Shown here one piece after another: positions 48,256 through 58,869 of a DNA stretch of 64,000 nucleotides. Source of the stretch: Acanthacorydalis orientalis (taxonomy: Eukaryota > Arthropoda > Insecta > Megaloptera > Corydalidae). The notes below the pieces were generated by a model, which saw only the letters and a program-made list of their open reading frames with translations, had not been told where the DNA came from and ran no database searches. Position numbers and translations under genes: made by a program. The DNA is taken from positions 5,338,461-5,402,460 of the forward strand of contig CM068313.1 in assembly GCA_034766995.1 (NCBI GenBank), given 5' to 3'. Position 1 is the stretch's first letter; every line of letters begins with the position of its first letter.

Positions 48256-48312
<57 letters not shown>
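48256..48312. repeat. (AT)n microsatellite
   Basis: A TA run of about 49 bp with an imperfect tail. Confidence 0.95.
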
Positions 48313-48313
<1 letters not shown>

Positions 48314-48340
48314 AATATATGTATGTATATTTTTACATGC

Positions 48341-48553
48341 TTAACCCCTAGCTGTGTCGCTCTATATTAAAAGAGTCTACCTATATTTTGCTGCAAAACT
48401 GAAGGGATGAAGAGTATACACATCCAACACAGATTATATACAGCTGATATAAAATTGAAATAAATTGTAACGAAATGGCGTTTGATTTTTTGAAAAATCA
48501 ATCAAATTCATCTTCATGATAAGTATACTCGTCATACACAGCTAAGAGGTTAA
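48341..48553. mobile_element. TTAA-flanked MITE (piggyBac type)
   Basis: TTAA at 48341-48344 and again at 48550-48553 bound a 205-bp element whose ends are inverted: CCCCTAGCTGTGT at the left and CCTCTTAGCTGTGT on the complement of the right end. Subterminal GAGTATACACATC at the left faces AAGTATACTCGTC at the right. TTAA target duplication with short terminal repeats and inner GTATAC motifs is the layout of piggyBac-type elements. There is no transposase. The related GTATAC palindromes at 56.6-57.2 kb suggest a second member. Confidence 0.8.
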
Positions 48554-48559
48554 AATTCG

Positions 48560-48965
48560 TTTAAAGTTAAAAAAAATAACTTTAATTAAATTGTTCTAAT
48601 TTAATTCACTCTAATTAAATGTATAAGAAATATATTATAAAAACTGATTTTAGTGAATTGGTTTTCAAGTAAATTCTGAAACATTTGAATAATAAATCTG
48701 TTTATCTTTAATCATTTCCCTGAAGCTCGATATCAGTACAGAATTCCACTACCCCTTTTACAAATTTGATTAGATGTGTAAAAGTTTTATACCGTTTGTT
48801 ATTCGATATTTTACTATACCTACGTTCAGTATTATACGATAACGTCACTGAATTAAACTTTGTTCTTTATTATTTCGCTGATATTCAAGTCTTTCATTAA
48901 ATCCTTGTTCTTAGAAAAGAAATGATTCGTAATTATACAATATTCATCTACTCATTATCTTTATT
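48560..48965. other. AT-rich DNA, nothing recognised
   Basis: Unique AT-rich sequence. Confidence 0.5.
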
Positions 48966-48967
48966 AA

Positions 48968-48969
<2 letters not shown>

Positions 48970-49028
<59 letters not shown>
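48970..49028. repeat. (AT)n microsatellite
   Basis: A TA run of nearly 60 bp. Confidence 0.95.
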
Positions 49029-49029
<1 letters not shown>

Positions 49030-49030
<1 letters not shown>

Positions 49031-50020
49031 TTAAATACTTTTTCAGTATCCGAGATAATTAATTTGGTTATTTTTAGAATTTTAAATGATTCATTGGAAT
49101 GAGTTTCTTAGAAAAAATAAAATAAAGAAAACAAGAACCATTAATTTACCTTTCGTTATAAAAAAACAGATCTAATGAATCGTTAATTAATTAATGTTTT
49201 TTTTTGTATGAGATTTATCAAGCTTACAAAAACGTTGTAAACAATAACAGTTTCCTGTTCAATCTTTATGTATTTATAATATGCATGAAACAGTTTAATC
49301 TTTGTGATACAATCCAAAAATGAAAATGTTTTATACACAACAGATTTAAATAATGCTCTCGTAAAAAAATTGAACAATCATTGTATACTTTTTTATAAAC
49401 AAGATATATTTTTATGAATTCAGTTTTTGATATAAAAAGAATTTTCACTGAATTAATAACAGAGTTTTGGTTGAAAAATTAAATAAGTTTTTTTTTAAAT
49501 ATTATCCTGTTTTATTTATTTGATTCACAGATTTTTGTTTCCTGTGATATTAAAATTGATTCATAGCATATTATTAAGTATACTTTAATAAAAATAATTG
49601 AATGAGTTAAGAATAAAACGTCTTCCAATAATCCATTTCTAAAATACTATCAGTTTTTAAAAATTATTTTTGTTTTTTTTATTCCAATTTAAACGATTTT
49701 CGATTTTAATTAAAATTGTAATCAATTTCTTTTATATTTGTGTATATCTATATGTGTGTGTGTATGGGCGTATGTTTATTGCATCATTCACGGTATTTAC
49801 TTTTATAAACCTTTTGTAAAAAGAATTCGGAAATTCAAAGCATTCCGTTCGAAAACGACTACAAATAAGCATAAAAAGGTTTTCTTTTTCATAGTTTAAT
49901 AAATAAAACTCACTCCTTTAACACAAAAAGGCATGTACGACAAAAAAAATATAATAATACAATGAACATGTACCGTATCGAATCGAAGAATAAAAACTCT
50001 TCTACCGCAAAAAAATCACA
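49030..50020. other. AT-rich DNA, nothing recognised
   Basis: The 60-65 codon frames here are AT-driven and unsupported. A short (GT) run lies at 49753. Confidence 0.5.
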
Positions 50021-50089
50021 CCTAACACTAAATCTAAAACCCATGTAAAATCTCCATTTAAGCGTAGAACCAACCCCTTCTTCAAACAA

Positions 50090-50185
50090 AGTATTACACT
50101 GACAACAATGAGACTGCGGGTTCGATCCCCTGTAGACACGACGCACCACGTATTTGCGATCGGGGGATGAGAACCCTCAGGACAA
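50090..50185 (+). repeat. Possible tRNA-derived repeat fragment (B-box motif)
   Basis: GAGACTGCGGGTTCGATCCC contains the GGTTCGATCCC consensus of the RNA polymerase III B box and T arm. The bases around it do not complete a T stem well, and no A box or acceptor stem is found within 80 bp upstream, so it is not a tRNA gene. It may be a decayed SINE piece. Confidence 0.3.
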
Positions 50186-50340
50186 ACAACTGTTTTGGGG
50201 TGTGTTGTGCATTTTAACAATGTAACTATAGTGACTTGCACGCGCTCTAAACTCTTGCATGTTGATGTCATTGCGACATAATATCGTTATATAACAGACA
50301 AAATAGACGTTATGCAGATTCGAATTCTGCGTGACGAATA

Positions 50341-50886
50341 TTAGGTTGGTAGGAGAATAATTGCGGTTTTTGTTCTCTGAATTCTAACCTTAATTTTTTT
50401 AAAATGAAAGTGTTATTGCATCTTATTCATGTTAATATCATTTTAAAGTGCATTTTTCAGTATGTATTTTGGTAACATCGACTTTGGTTTTATTACTAAT
50501 TTTGCTTCAAATTGGGCTACAAAATTAAAGATGAAAAAGAATCTAATAAGAAAAATTTCTTATGAGATTAAAACGGGCGATAAAAGACCAGAAGCTCCTC
50601 ATAAACTAAATGATGATTTTGTTGTGAATACTGTACGGTACAATAGTGGTTCCAAAAAGTTCATGCTAGGGGTGATAGCCGTGCAAATGAAAAAGGTTGC
50701 GGACATCCTTATTCGGTTCATAATGACCAACTGAAAGCGTTAGTTGAATCAGAACAACGCACAACAATTCGAGAGCTTGCACAAAAGTTAATTGTTAGAT
50801 ATCCAACAATTCTGGACCACTTAATTTAAAAAATGTATATGAATTTAAAGGGCATAAACCGCAATTATTTTTCTACCAGCCTAACA
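50341..50886 (+). mobile_element. Internally deleted mariner, both ends present
   Basis: It runs from TTAGGTTGGTAGGAGAATAA to CAATTATTTTTCTACCAGCC. The transposase frame near 50530 reads MKKNLIRKISYEIKTGDKRP, then a deletion near 50625 shifts the frame through the helix-turn-helix region. The family's internal deletion follows (CTGGACCACTTAATTTAAAA directly before TATATGAATTTAAAGGGCAT). It is defective twice over. Confidence 0.88.
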
Positions 50887-50889
50887 TAG

Positions 50890-51540
50890 ATATATCAACT
50901 GGAAATTAAATATACATCCTTAAATACAAATTTTTTCAGTAAAATAAATCGTCTATATTTCTAGATGATTATTTACTTCATAAAGAATCTAAACTTTATA
51001 AAATCTGACTGATATTCCTAATTTTTTAATTATTTTCGCTTATATTAAAAATCTTATCAAGTAATCATTCTGAAATTTTTTATTTTTTTGAACAACTTGA
51101 TTTTTTTCAATGATTTGATTCAACATATGCGAAATCTTCAAACTGATTTTACTGTTAATGAATTAATTTATAAACATTTATTATTAAAAACACATTTATG
51201 TATATAAACAGAGAGGCATAGAGGAAGATAGATTTATTAATATTTTGTTCATGGTACAACACTAGTTCTAACCCTTCTATGTTATCGTTTAATAACCTCT
51301 TTTCATAAAGTACCTAGTCTTGTATTATATGATTCCGATTCAATACTCTTGATTGCTGTACAACAAAATGAATTTATTTTTCATTAGTCAATGTAAGGTG
51401 ACATATGTACTTTCACACGTGTAATATTATATTTCGCACCCTGTACTTGCTGACAATTTATGCAAATTTTTTCTAAGCTTATTGTGTTGTCGAAGCTCTG
51501 ACATAATTAATTATTTATAAAATGAACACAAACAGTTGTG
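50890..51540. other. AT-rich DNA, nothing recognised
   Basis: Unique AT-rich sequence without supported features. Confidence 0.5.
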
Positions 51541-51552
51541 TCATATACATAT

Positions 51553-51557
<5 letters not shown>

Positions 51558-51614
<57 letters not shown>

Positions 51615-51627
51615 GAGAGAGAGAGAT
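51558..51627. repeat. (AT)n-(GA)n microsatellite
   Basis: A TA run of about 52 bp followed by AGAGAGAGAGAG. Confidence 0.95.
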
Positions 51628-52029
51628 TTTTCAAAACATCTCTTTAGTTTACAAAGATGTTTGTTAGAGTCTGTATATGGTAATATAATGGATGTCAAAG
51701 TTATTTGAGGATTAGAAAAAATGTTCCTGAACGGATTAATAACAAATTTTAGTATAAAAACAATTTCAAAAGTATTGTTAACGGAATTTATTTAATATTA
51801 CGAGGTAAAGAGATGACATAACCTATGATTGTAAAAGTTTAGTTAAAAAAATTATGTATCAAAAATTATTTGTGATGTTTATATTTTGAAGAATTCTTCG
51901 TTTGATGATTGTTTCAACACAAGCGTTTCGTGTGAACATGCAAAATGGATAAAATCTGAATTATAGATGTAAATTAGTTCTTTTTTAGGAAAAAAAAACA
52001 GTGAAATAAATTCGTGAGAAACGAAGCAT

Positions 52030-52793
52030 GAGTTACTTACTGCAGAGCAAGAACTCAGAAGATCAGCTGAATTCTAGGAACTGTTTAAGAAGAATCCGAC
52101 AGATGCCATTTAGCGTTTTGTGACCATAGATGAAACTTGGATTTACTATTACACATCAGAATCGGAAACGTAATCAAAACAGTGGGCTGAACGCGGTGAA
52201 ACGGCTCCGAAGAAGGAAAGACGGTTCTCTCGACTGGAAAAGTGATGGCGACAGTTTTCTGGGATGCCAAAGAAATTCTCTTGATTGACTATCTTTAGAA
52301 GGGAAAAACAGTTACTAGCCAATACTATCCAGCACTTTTAAAGAAGTTGAGAGCAGCGATCATAGAAAAACATCCCGGAATGATCAAGAAAAAAGTGCTT
52401 TTTCACTATGACAATGCACCGAATTATTCAAGCATTGTCTCTCAGCAAAAATTGGTCGAATTAAGGTCCGAAATTTTTCCGCATCCATTGTATTTGTATG
52501 ACTTGAAATCCCTCAGACATCCATCTGTTTTTGAAATTCAAAATTTTCCTAGGTAGAAAGCGATTTGGGTCGAATAAAGAGACGATAGTGGCCGTAAACA
52601 GTTGTTTTGAACACCTCGAATGGACCTACTTCCGGAAGAGTGTCGCGAAGCTAGAAAAATGTTGTGACAAATGCGTTGAGCTTTGAGGGGATTATGTAGG
52701 AAAATAAAGTACACTTTTAAATTGAAGCTGTTTTTTTTTAAAATACATTTTTTAATAATATCGAACCAAATTACTCTTCAAACCGCTCTCGTA
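52030..52793 (+). mobile_element. 5'-truncated mariner of a second family
   Basis: It starts within the transposase gene (LTAEQELRRS at about 52036) and runs to a 3' terminal repeat ACTCTTCAAACCGCTCTCGTA at 52793, where TA would be the target. The first third of the element and its 5' end are missing. It is unrelated in detail to the deleted cecropia-type family elsewhere in the window. Confidence 0.85.
52036..52690 (+). pseudogene. Mariner transposase, catalytic part, frameshifted
   Basis: The decayed frame carries the three catalytic aspartates. The first is in TIDETWIYYYT (GAT at 52129). The second is in HYDNAP (GAC at 52410). The third is in a SDIHLF-like stretch (GAC at 52516) that is only in frame after a one-base shift between YDLK and that point. 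Downstream the shifted frame reads GRKRFGSNKETIVAVNSCFE. There are also in-frame stops (for example after SAEF, and DYL-stop-KGK). No product is expected. Nearly half the gene, including the DNA-binding end, is missing. Confidence 0.88.
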
Positions 52794-52799
52794 TTTGTT

Positions 52800-53195
52800 T
52801 CATATAATTTTTATAATTAGATAATAGTTTTTTACAGAAATATTCAGAACATATTCTATTTTTATAAAAAAAAGAAGTTTTTTATTTTTGTTTTATTTTT
52901 ATGACGAGAACTCAATAAATTCGAATCGATACAAAGTTTAATAATTCGTCAAAATGTCTTAATGATAAAACAAATGAAATACCGGGAAAAAAATAGGCCA
53001 GAAATGAAATAAAAGAGTATAAAAAAAGATGTTCTACCATTTTACAATATATTAAAATTTAACAACGGTATAATAACTGTTTTCTTACCGCGAAACGTCA
53101 AATAAAAATAATTATGTTAAAACAGGAAACTTGCAGCTATTAAGACTGAATAATCGCGTTGATAAATATGTACAAACATCAGTGAGATAAAAGCG
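52800..53195. other. AT-rich DNA, nothing recognised
   Basis: Unique AT-rich sequence. Confidence 0.5.
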
Positions 53196-53205
53196 TGCAA
53201 TTCTT

Positions 53206-53410
53206 ACCCGACGACATAATGCATAAGCCGGCGGTCTGGATAAAAATTACGATTTAAAGTAATGTGATGAGCGATAAACGGGTGGCGTTTGTGCGGGTAA
53301 CTAAACACAGACGTTGAGGATCCGACGAGAACGTCGTCTAACGGAACAGATAAAAAAAGTAGGTTGGCGCTAGTTGTTTCCGTATGAACGGTGCAGGGCC
53401 GCACGCACAT
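53206..53410 (-). CDS. Candidate 5' coding exon with strong splice donor (unrecognised)
   Basis: On the minus strand an ATG at 53410 opens MCVRPCTVHTETTSANLLFL and continues to LNRNFYPDRRLMHYVVG. The frame's only stop lies inside GTAAGAA (53207-53201), which is a near-ideal insect 5' splice site directly after TCGTCGG. This suggests an exon with about 67 codons that splices out of view. It lies in a CpG-bearing island. No domain or signal is recognised. An alternative is a chance frame in GC-rich regulatory DNA. Confidence 0.3.
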
Positions 53411-53509
53411 AAACTACACGAATGGACGGCAAGGAAGAATCTTAAAGATGAACGTCTTCGGGGAAGTTTATTTATATGGCGCTGCTTGGAGGTTTACACC
53501 TTTTTTATG

Positions 53510-53995
53510 GATTAAAAAAAATACACACGCAACAAAAGTATGAAATATATATGAAGTTGAGCTGGTTTTGTTGAAATTTGTTTTAAAGAAATATGAAGAT
53601 TAAATCTTGTGAACGTTTTGAAGGAACTGTTTTCTTAATCAACGGTGACAAATAATTCAGATATTCAAACATAAATATTATAACATCTCATGGCGAAGAT
53701 ATAAGATATTAACTAGAGAATTAGGAAAAAATAATTTTTATTACAGCAAAATAATAAAAATGAATATAATCACGTTCAAATTTTTTTTAACTTCTTTTTA
53801 TTGTAGATTGATAACCAATACACAAAAAGTTTTGTGCAACTTAATCCTCTAAAGATGACGATCTTGCTGTTGAAATACGCATAAGTAACATTTAAAATGA
53901 TAAATTATCGATTATTAAATATTTTTAAATTTTTTTCTAGTTTGTGTGAGCGAATAATTCTTTTATAATAATTCACCTGATATTACTTTCTCTGT
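53510..53995. other. AT-rich DNA containing an R1 copy
   Basis: At 53848-53930 AAAGATGACGATCTTGCTGTT then GAAATACGCATAAGTAACAT and GATAAATTATCGATTATTAA match R1. The rest is unremarkable. Confidence 0.5.
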
Positions 53996-54047
53996 AATAT
54001 ATATATATATATATATATAATATATATACATTAAATTTATTTTTATA

Positions 54048-54115
54048 TTTATTTTTTAATATACCTTGTTATTTAATTTAATTTTTTAAATGACTATATT
54101 TTAATAGATTCTGAT

Positions 54116-54169
<54 letters not shown>

Positions 54170-54259
54170 CATATTTATATGCAAACTATTTATCAGAAAA
54201 TATTAAAATATAATCGTTCAAACAATTAAATTAAATGACAAGTTATATTAAAAAATAAA
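54048..54259. repeat. Long imperfect hairpin with (AT)n loop
   Basis: The left arm (54048-54125) TTTATTTTTTAATATACCTT ... TTCTGATAAATAGTTT is matched by the reverse complement of the right arm (54181-54259) GCAAACTATTTATCAGAAAA ... TATATTAAAAAATAAA. Roughly 80 bp pair with only scattered mismatches. The loop is a TA run interrupted by G and C. Confidence 0.88.
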
Positions 54260-54409
54260 AAAAATCCTGACATTCCTAGCTATTATCTCCATGGATGGTT
54301 ATTTGAGGTTAAGAACGTGTCGTCAACGAAATCATTAAAGCCCGTTATTATTTTCATATTTCACTCTACATATATCACAGTTTTTTTTTTAATAAAAGTA
54401 GTTAAGGAG

Positions 54410-54700
54410 ATGTACGGGCAGTTCAAGACTTAAATGTCAGCATGTCGATGATCAAACGAGGATAACTTTAGAACCACTGCCTGTTTTTTAAATATTTTTT
54501 TTAATTTATGTTCATAAAAGATGTGTCTACACAAGTTACAAATTTTTGTTCGATTTTTGGCGGTTGATGCGTAGTTTAAGACTTGAGAGTCCGCGTTTCG
54601 ATGATTGGGCCAGAATAATTTTGAACTACTTGATATTTTTTACATTTTTCTTACGTTGTGTTCAGCAAAGAAGTGTCTTCAAATGTTTAGATACTTTTTT
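54410..54700 (+). repeat. Diverged two-copy tandem repeat, about 150-bp period
   Basis: CAGTTCAAGACTTAAATGTC / AGCATGTCGATGATCAAACG at 54420 corresponds to TAGTTTAAGACTTGAGAGTC / CGCGTTTCGATGATTGGGCC at 54571. The matching continues into AAGATGTGTCTACACAAG against AAGAAGTGTCTTCAAATG. It is a duplicated unit of unknown type. Confidence 0.65.
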
Positions 54701-54839
54701 CAATTTATTTTTAAAAGAGGATATATTTTTTCTCTTCTATAATTTTGATAAAATTTTAAATTTGGTTCTATTTAAATGTAAAGAACTTAATTTGGAATTT
54801 TGCAAAAAAGAAACAATAAAATTCATCTAGTGGTTCTTC

Positions 54840-56560
54840 AAAAATTCCAGGACAAAAGATTTAACTCAACAAATAAAATTGGTTGTCATATCGTAGAAAT
54901 TTACCAAACTTATCAAACGACCCACGTATATTAACCACAAACCAAGCACTACATTAATTTCAATTAGACTGTTAAGAAATAATCTGTTTAAAAGTAGTGC
55001 ATGCTAAGACCTAATAATTCAAAACGTATTCCTAATGGTTCAACTGAGAAATCAGTGTTTTTATCTAAAAACAAGAAGACTCCAATGATTTTTATATTGT
55101 TTCCTAAATAATTAAAATAAATATATTAATAAAATGAAACGTGAGATTAAAATATTTTACATACTGTAAAACATGATAAAATAAATAGTTTAAGATGTCA
55201 AACTATTGATTAAATATAAGGCACTGCAATTAAATTTGAACTATGTATAAATTTTCTAACAGAAATCATTTTATTGAATTTTTATATATCTTATTGATCT
55301 GGAGATGATAGAATCGTCATTAAAATATATAAAAGCAATGATTAATAATTGTTTTTGATCATTATATTTGATTGAAACATTTATTTATGAAAATAAGTTC
55401 TTTAGAATAATTATTTCCTATAAAAAAGTTTATCTTGAATAAAATATACTATAAAATTTTGCAAATAGCACAAAAAAGTCAAAGTGTTAAAACAAATAGG
55501 TGAATAATATGGAAAAGTTTGATTTAATTATTAAATAAAACATAAGCTGATTTTAATTCAGATAATTACAGTGAAATGTTTTATATTACTATGAAAATAT
55601 AATTAATATTTTACAATGAATTTCTTGAAGTACTGTTTAAAAAAATATACTTAAAATGATAATATGTAGGAGTAGTATAGAGAATTCGAAAATGTTATAT
55701 AAATATATCGAAATAATAATTCGTAACGAATATTACAGTATTTTACATGATTATATATTGAAAACTGTACATGATTTCATTCATCTGATTAAATAAAAAA
55801 GGGGATCGTTAATGAAATGCAAAACCTGTTTTAATTATCACCCCTACATAAAGGTGAGTCATTTGAGATAAATAATACTTTAACTACATTCAATTGAATA
55901 ATATAAGATAGTAAATATATTGAAATATCCAAAAACTTGTAAATAAAATTAATATAAATAAAAATTTATAATAAAAAACGAAGATTTTTGAAACGAAACA
56001 ATTCATATTTTTTTTGATAATAACGATCAATATTTTTGAGACCTTAAAAAGTGTTCATTGCATATAAAAATCTTAACATTACTGCACTGCGCGTGAATCC
56101 ATGTTACTGGACGGCTTCTTTTTATTTTTGCGAACATTCTTTTCCCGTGAGAGTCCCGTTAGATAATTGCTCTCATTTTAAACTAAGTATAAGTAAGTAG
56201 TTAAATTTGTCATTATGATGGTTGTAGACTGTTAAATATCACATAAAAAATACTTATATATCCGTCACGGAAGTGCTTGTTAGACACGTCTAGACTTCTG
56301 TTAAAAAATTCAACGACGAATCTCTTTACTGTTAGTGTCGTTAGATTGAACTAAATTTCAATTAATTTTACAATTGTCATAACATTTTTACATGAATCAA
56401 TTTTTCTGAATCAGTTTAAATTGTACTAATAAGTATTTTTTAACAGGAAGATTATTTATACAATTTAAAGTTAAAATTCTTCATCGTTTTTAATTTAACT
56501 TTTAAATTTTTTATAAATAATTACGAGGGTCGTTTAATTGAACTGCAGAATTTAGTTTTA
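54840..56560. other. AT-rich DNA with one R1 copy
   Basis: A diverged R1 core lies at 55297-55362 (CTGGAGATGATAGAATCGTC, AAAGCAATGATTAATAATTG). GC-richer patches at 56085-56160 and 56262-56345 have no open frame. TACGAGGGTCGTTTAATTGA at 56522 resembles the complement of the 3' end of the mariner at 52793 and may be a solo terminal repeat. Confidence 0.4.
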
Positions 56561-56597
56561 AAAATCCATCACGGGGTACGTAATTAAAATCAAGCAA

Positions 56598-57184
56598 TGA
56601 CGAGTATACACGTCGATCGCAGGGTAAATGCTCCTATTATAAATTTTATCAAAAAAGTAAAGCAAAACAAAGAAAGTTTATAGTTTTATTCCATAAATAA
56701 TTAACAATTCATTGTTGAAAAAGTTATTGTTACTAAAAACTTAAAATTTGCCAAAAAATAATAAAGTCTTATAAATATCACGAATCAGAAATTAGTAAGG
56801 GGCGTTATAGTTCGCGCATTTTATTTATATTATTTCAATTGTTATCGGGGAATACCAGATATAACAGTAAAGTACACAAAACAATTTTGAGAATACCCGA
56901 TGGATTAGGGAGAATAATTAACTCAGTTTGTAAAAAGTAACACATTATTCGGGGAATAACCGATATGCTAAAGAGAATAATCAAATAATCAAAATTTTTT
57001 TATAAAATACATAACAGTTTTACTGGTAATATAAAGGAAACATACCACTAAATAGCATTTATGTTATGTTACTTTTTACAAAAATTTAAAGTTCTTGTAG
57101 TAAATGGTAATTTTTAATTTTACACGACGAGTATACACGTCCACCGCACTGAAATAAAGTTTTGAATTGACGTGTATACACGTC
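56598..57184. mobile_element. Candidate piggyBac-type relic bounded by GTATAC motifs
   Basis: TGACGAGTATACACGTCGATCGC at 56598 and, at the other side, CGACGAGTATACACGTC (57125-57141) and the perfect palindrome GACGTGTATACACGTC (57169-57184) form oppositely readable ends about 0.6 kb apart, followed by CGAACTCAGTTAA with a TTAA. Inner repeats of the type GAATA(A)CCCGATNNNNTA..GAGAATAATNAA occur at about 56850, 56890 and 56955. The left border is not clear, so the limits are approximate. Confidence 0.4.
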
Positions 57185-57189
57185 GAACT

Positions 57190-57590
57190 CAGTTAATTGG
57201 TTAAATCAAAAATCGTCAATTTTTAATCATAGTTAATGAATTGACAGTTTTAAAATGAAAAATTTTAAATTTAACTCCAAGATGAATAAATTAAATTCGA
57301 AATGATTATATTTTTTTTATGATTGACGTTTTGAAATTTTTACTGAAATTACTTCATTACTAAAAAATATAATAACTTACACATCTATATAGGTGTATTC
57401 GAAAAAGAAGCAATAATTCAGTGCTTATAATATGTAAAATTCTAGACAGAATCTGTTTGTAAAACAAACAGGACGAGTGAAACAAACTCTCTCCTTACTC
57501 TATATTCAAATGAGTATAATGACATTTAATCATATACGATCAGTTCACTCTTAAGTTTATGTTAAAACATACAGAATACAAATGAACATT
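57190..57590. other. AT-rich DNA, nothing recognised
   Basis: Unique AT-rich sequence. Confidence 0.45.
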
Positions 57591-57594
57591 CGAT

Positions 57595-58170
57595 AGGCCC
57601 TCGAATATTTTATGATCGACGACGACAATTGTCCACGTTCGCTCGACGCACGACCCGCGTCCGTTGACATCCGCTCTGTTTGTATTATTTTTTTCCTCGT
57701 TTCGTGGTACGGAGTTCGAGAATCCCGGCGAAAAACAACTCGCGCCCACATCGAAGTGGAAGCAGCGAACCTGTACGTAGGTGTGTTATTCACCAAGGTA
57801 TACGATGTCATAGAGACAGTATTGTGCTGCCGCCGCGCTCGTTGCGCAGCTGGTTTTACATACAAATGAAACGCTCTCTGCTTTAATAACACCCGGAGAG
57901 GCCAATTTATGAACTTAAACGGCGGTAAATAGATCTCAGATTAAAATTAGTTGTGTACGTGTTTTGTGCCGGGACGCATTTACATTGAATGTAGACTTTG
58001 AGGAGTTCGTACAATAGAACGAGGTCCGATTTTATCTCGATGTATTAAATTTCATAAGGCCACGTTTCCGACTTTTAAGTGATCCATATGAATTTCATAT
58101 TAACTCTTGACAGTACTGGAATTGTTCAAGGGAAGAGTCGGAAACTAATCGGATCGAACTTGTTGCTAGG
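57595..58170. other. CpG-rich island
   Basis: One of the longest GC-enriched segments in the window (GACGACGACAATTGTCC, CGCTCGACGCACGACCCGCG, CTGCCGCCGCGCTCGTTGCGC). Open frames occur on both strands (85 codons plus without ATG context, 111 codons minus from ATG at 57892), overlapping and without recognisable domains. A promoter/first-exon region of a gene outside the window is possible. Confidence 0.4.
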
Positions 58171-58534
58171 ACGAGAGGACCACATTCAATTCATTCAAAC
58201 TTGATAACTGATTGGAAATATTTATCTCAAGTTATTTTTTTTAAAAAAAAGCATTAAAACAATTCATAATTATAAGTTAATAAAAATCTTTTTTTCAATT
58301 TACAATCAGATGCCATAGAAATTCATTCCAAAATGAATAAGAAAAACATTGCATTAAATCTATATTTAGAGAAATTTTTTTATAGACCATGAAAAACAAT
58401 ATTAAAAAATTATTTAATTTCCAAAATATCTCATAGATAAAACAAAAATCCAAAATATTTTTATATTTTTTCAAACAAAAAAAAATATTCTTTATTTTAA
58501 AATTCTTAAAAATATGAATTTTAATCTCATACCG

Positions 58535-58860
58535 TGCTCAAACTGTTCAAATGTTGGAAAACTTTGAATAAAAAATTTTTACCACCCACCCTACAGCCAC
58601 GATCTCGAGTCAATCGATTACCACCAGTTATTTCACCTAAAGAAATGGATCACATTTAAACGCTTTGAAAATGATGAAGAACTGAAGACAGGTGTTTTTA
58701 ATTGATTGAGTGATACGACACCAAAAATACGTGAGAGTCAATGGTGACTATTCGGAAAAATAATGTATATATGTAAATGTCTTGTTCTGTAATAAATCAT
58801 TTTTATCATTGATGTCTTTTTTTCTAATTACTAAACGGACCTTACTTTAAAGACGCTTCC
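58535..58860 (+). mobile_element. Mariner fragment, third lineage
   Basis: The plus strand reads HDLESIDYHQLFHLKKW, matching the PDLAPSDYHLF region with the third catalytic aspartate (D in IDYH), then KRFENDEELKTGVFN and a stop, then GKIMYICKCLVL near the usual C terminus. Upstream coding sequence is missing. Only the C-terminal third and perhaps the 3' end remain. Confidence 0.8.
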
Positions 58861-58869
58861 ATATATTAA

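Noticed and set aside
50090..50185. A tRNA gene suggested by GGGTTCGATCCC.
   Set aside because: No A box, anticodon arm or acceptor stem fits, and the T stem is incomplete; kept only as a possible SINE trace.
57557..57892. A 111-codon minus-strand gene in a CpG island.
   Set aside because: It overlaps an equally open plus-strand frame, has no recognisable motif, and GC-rich DNA has few stops by chance.
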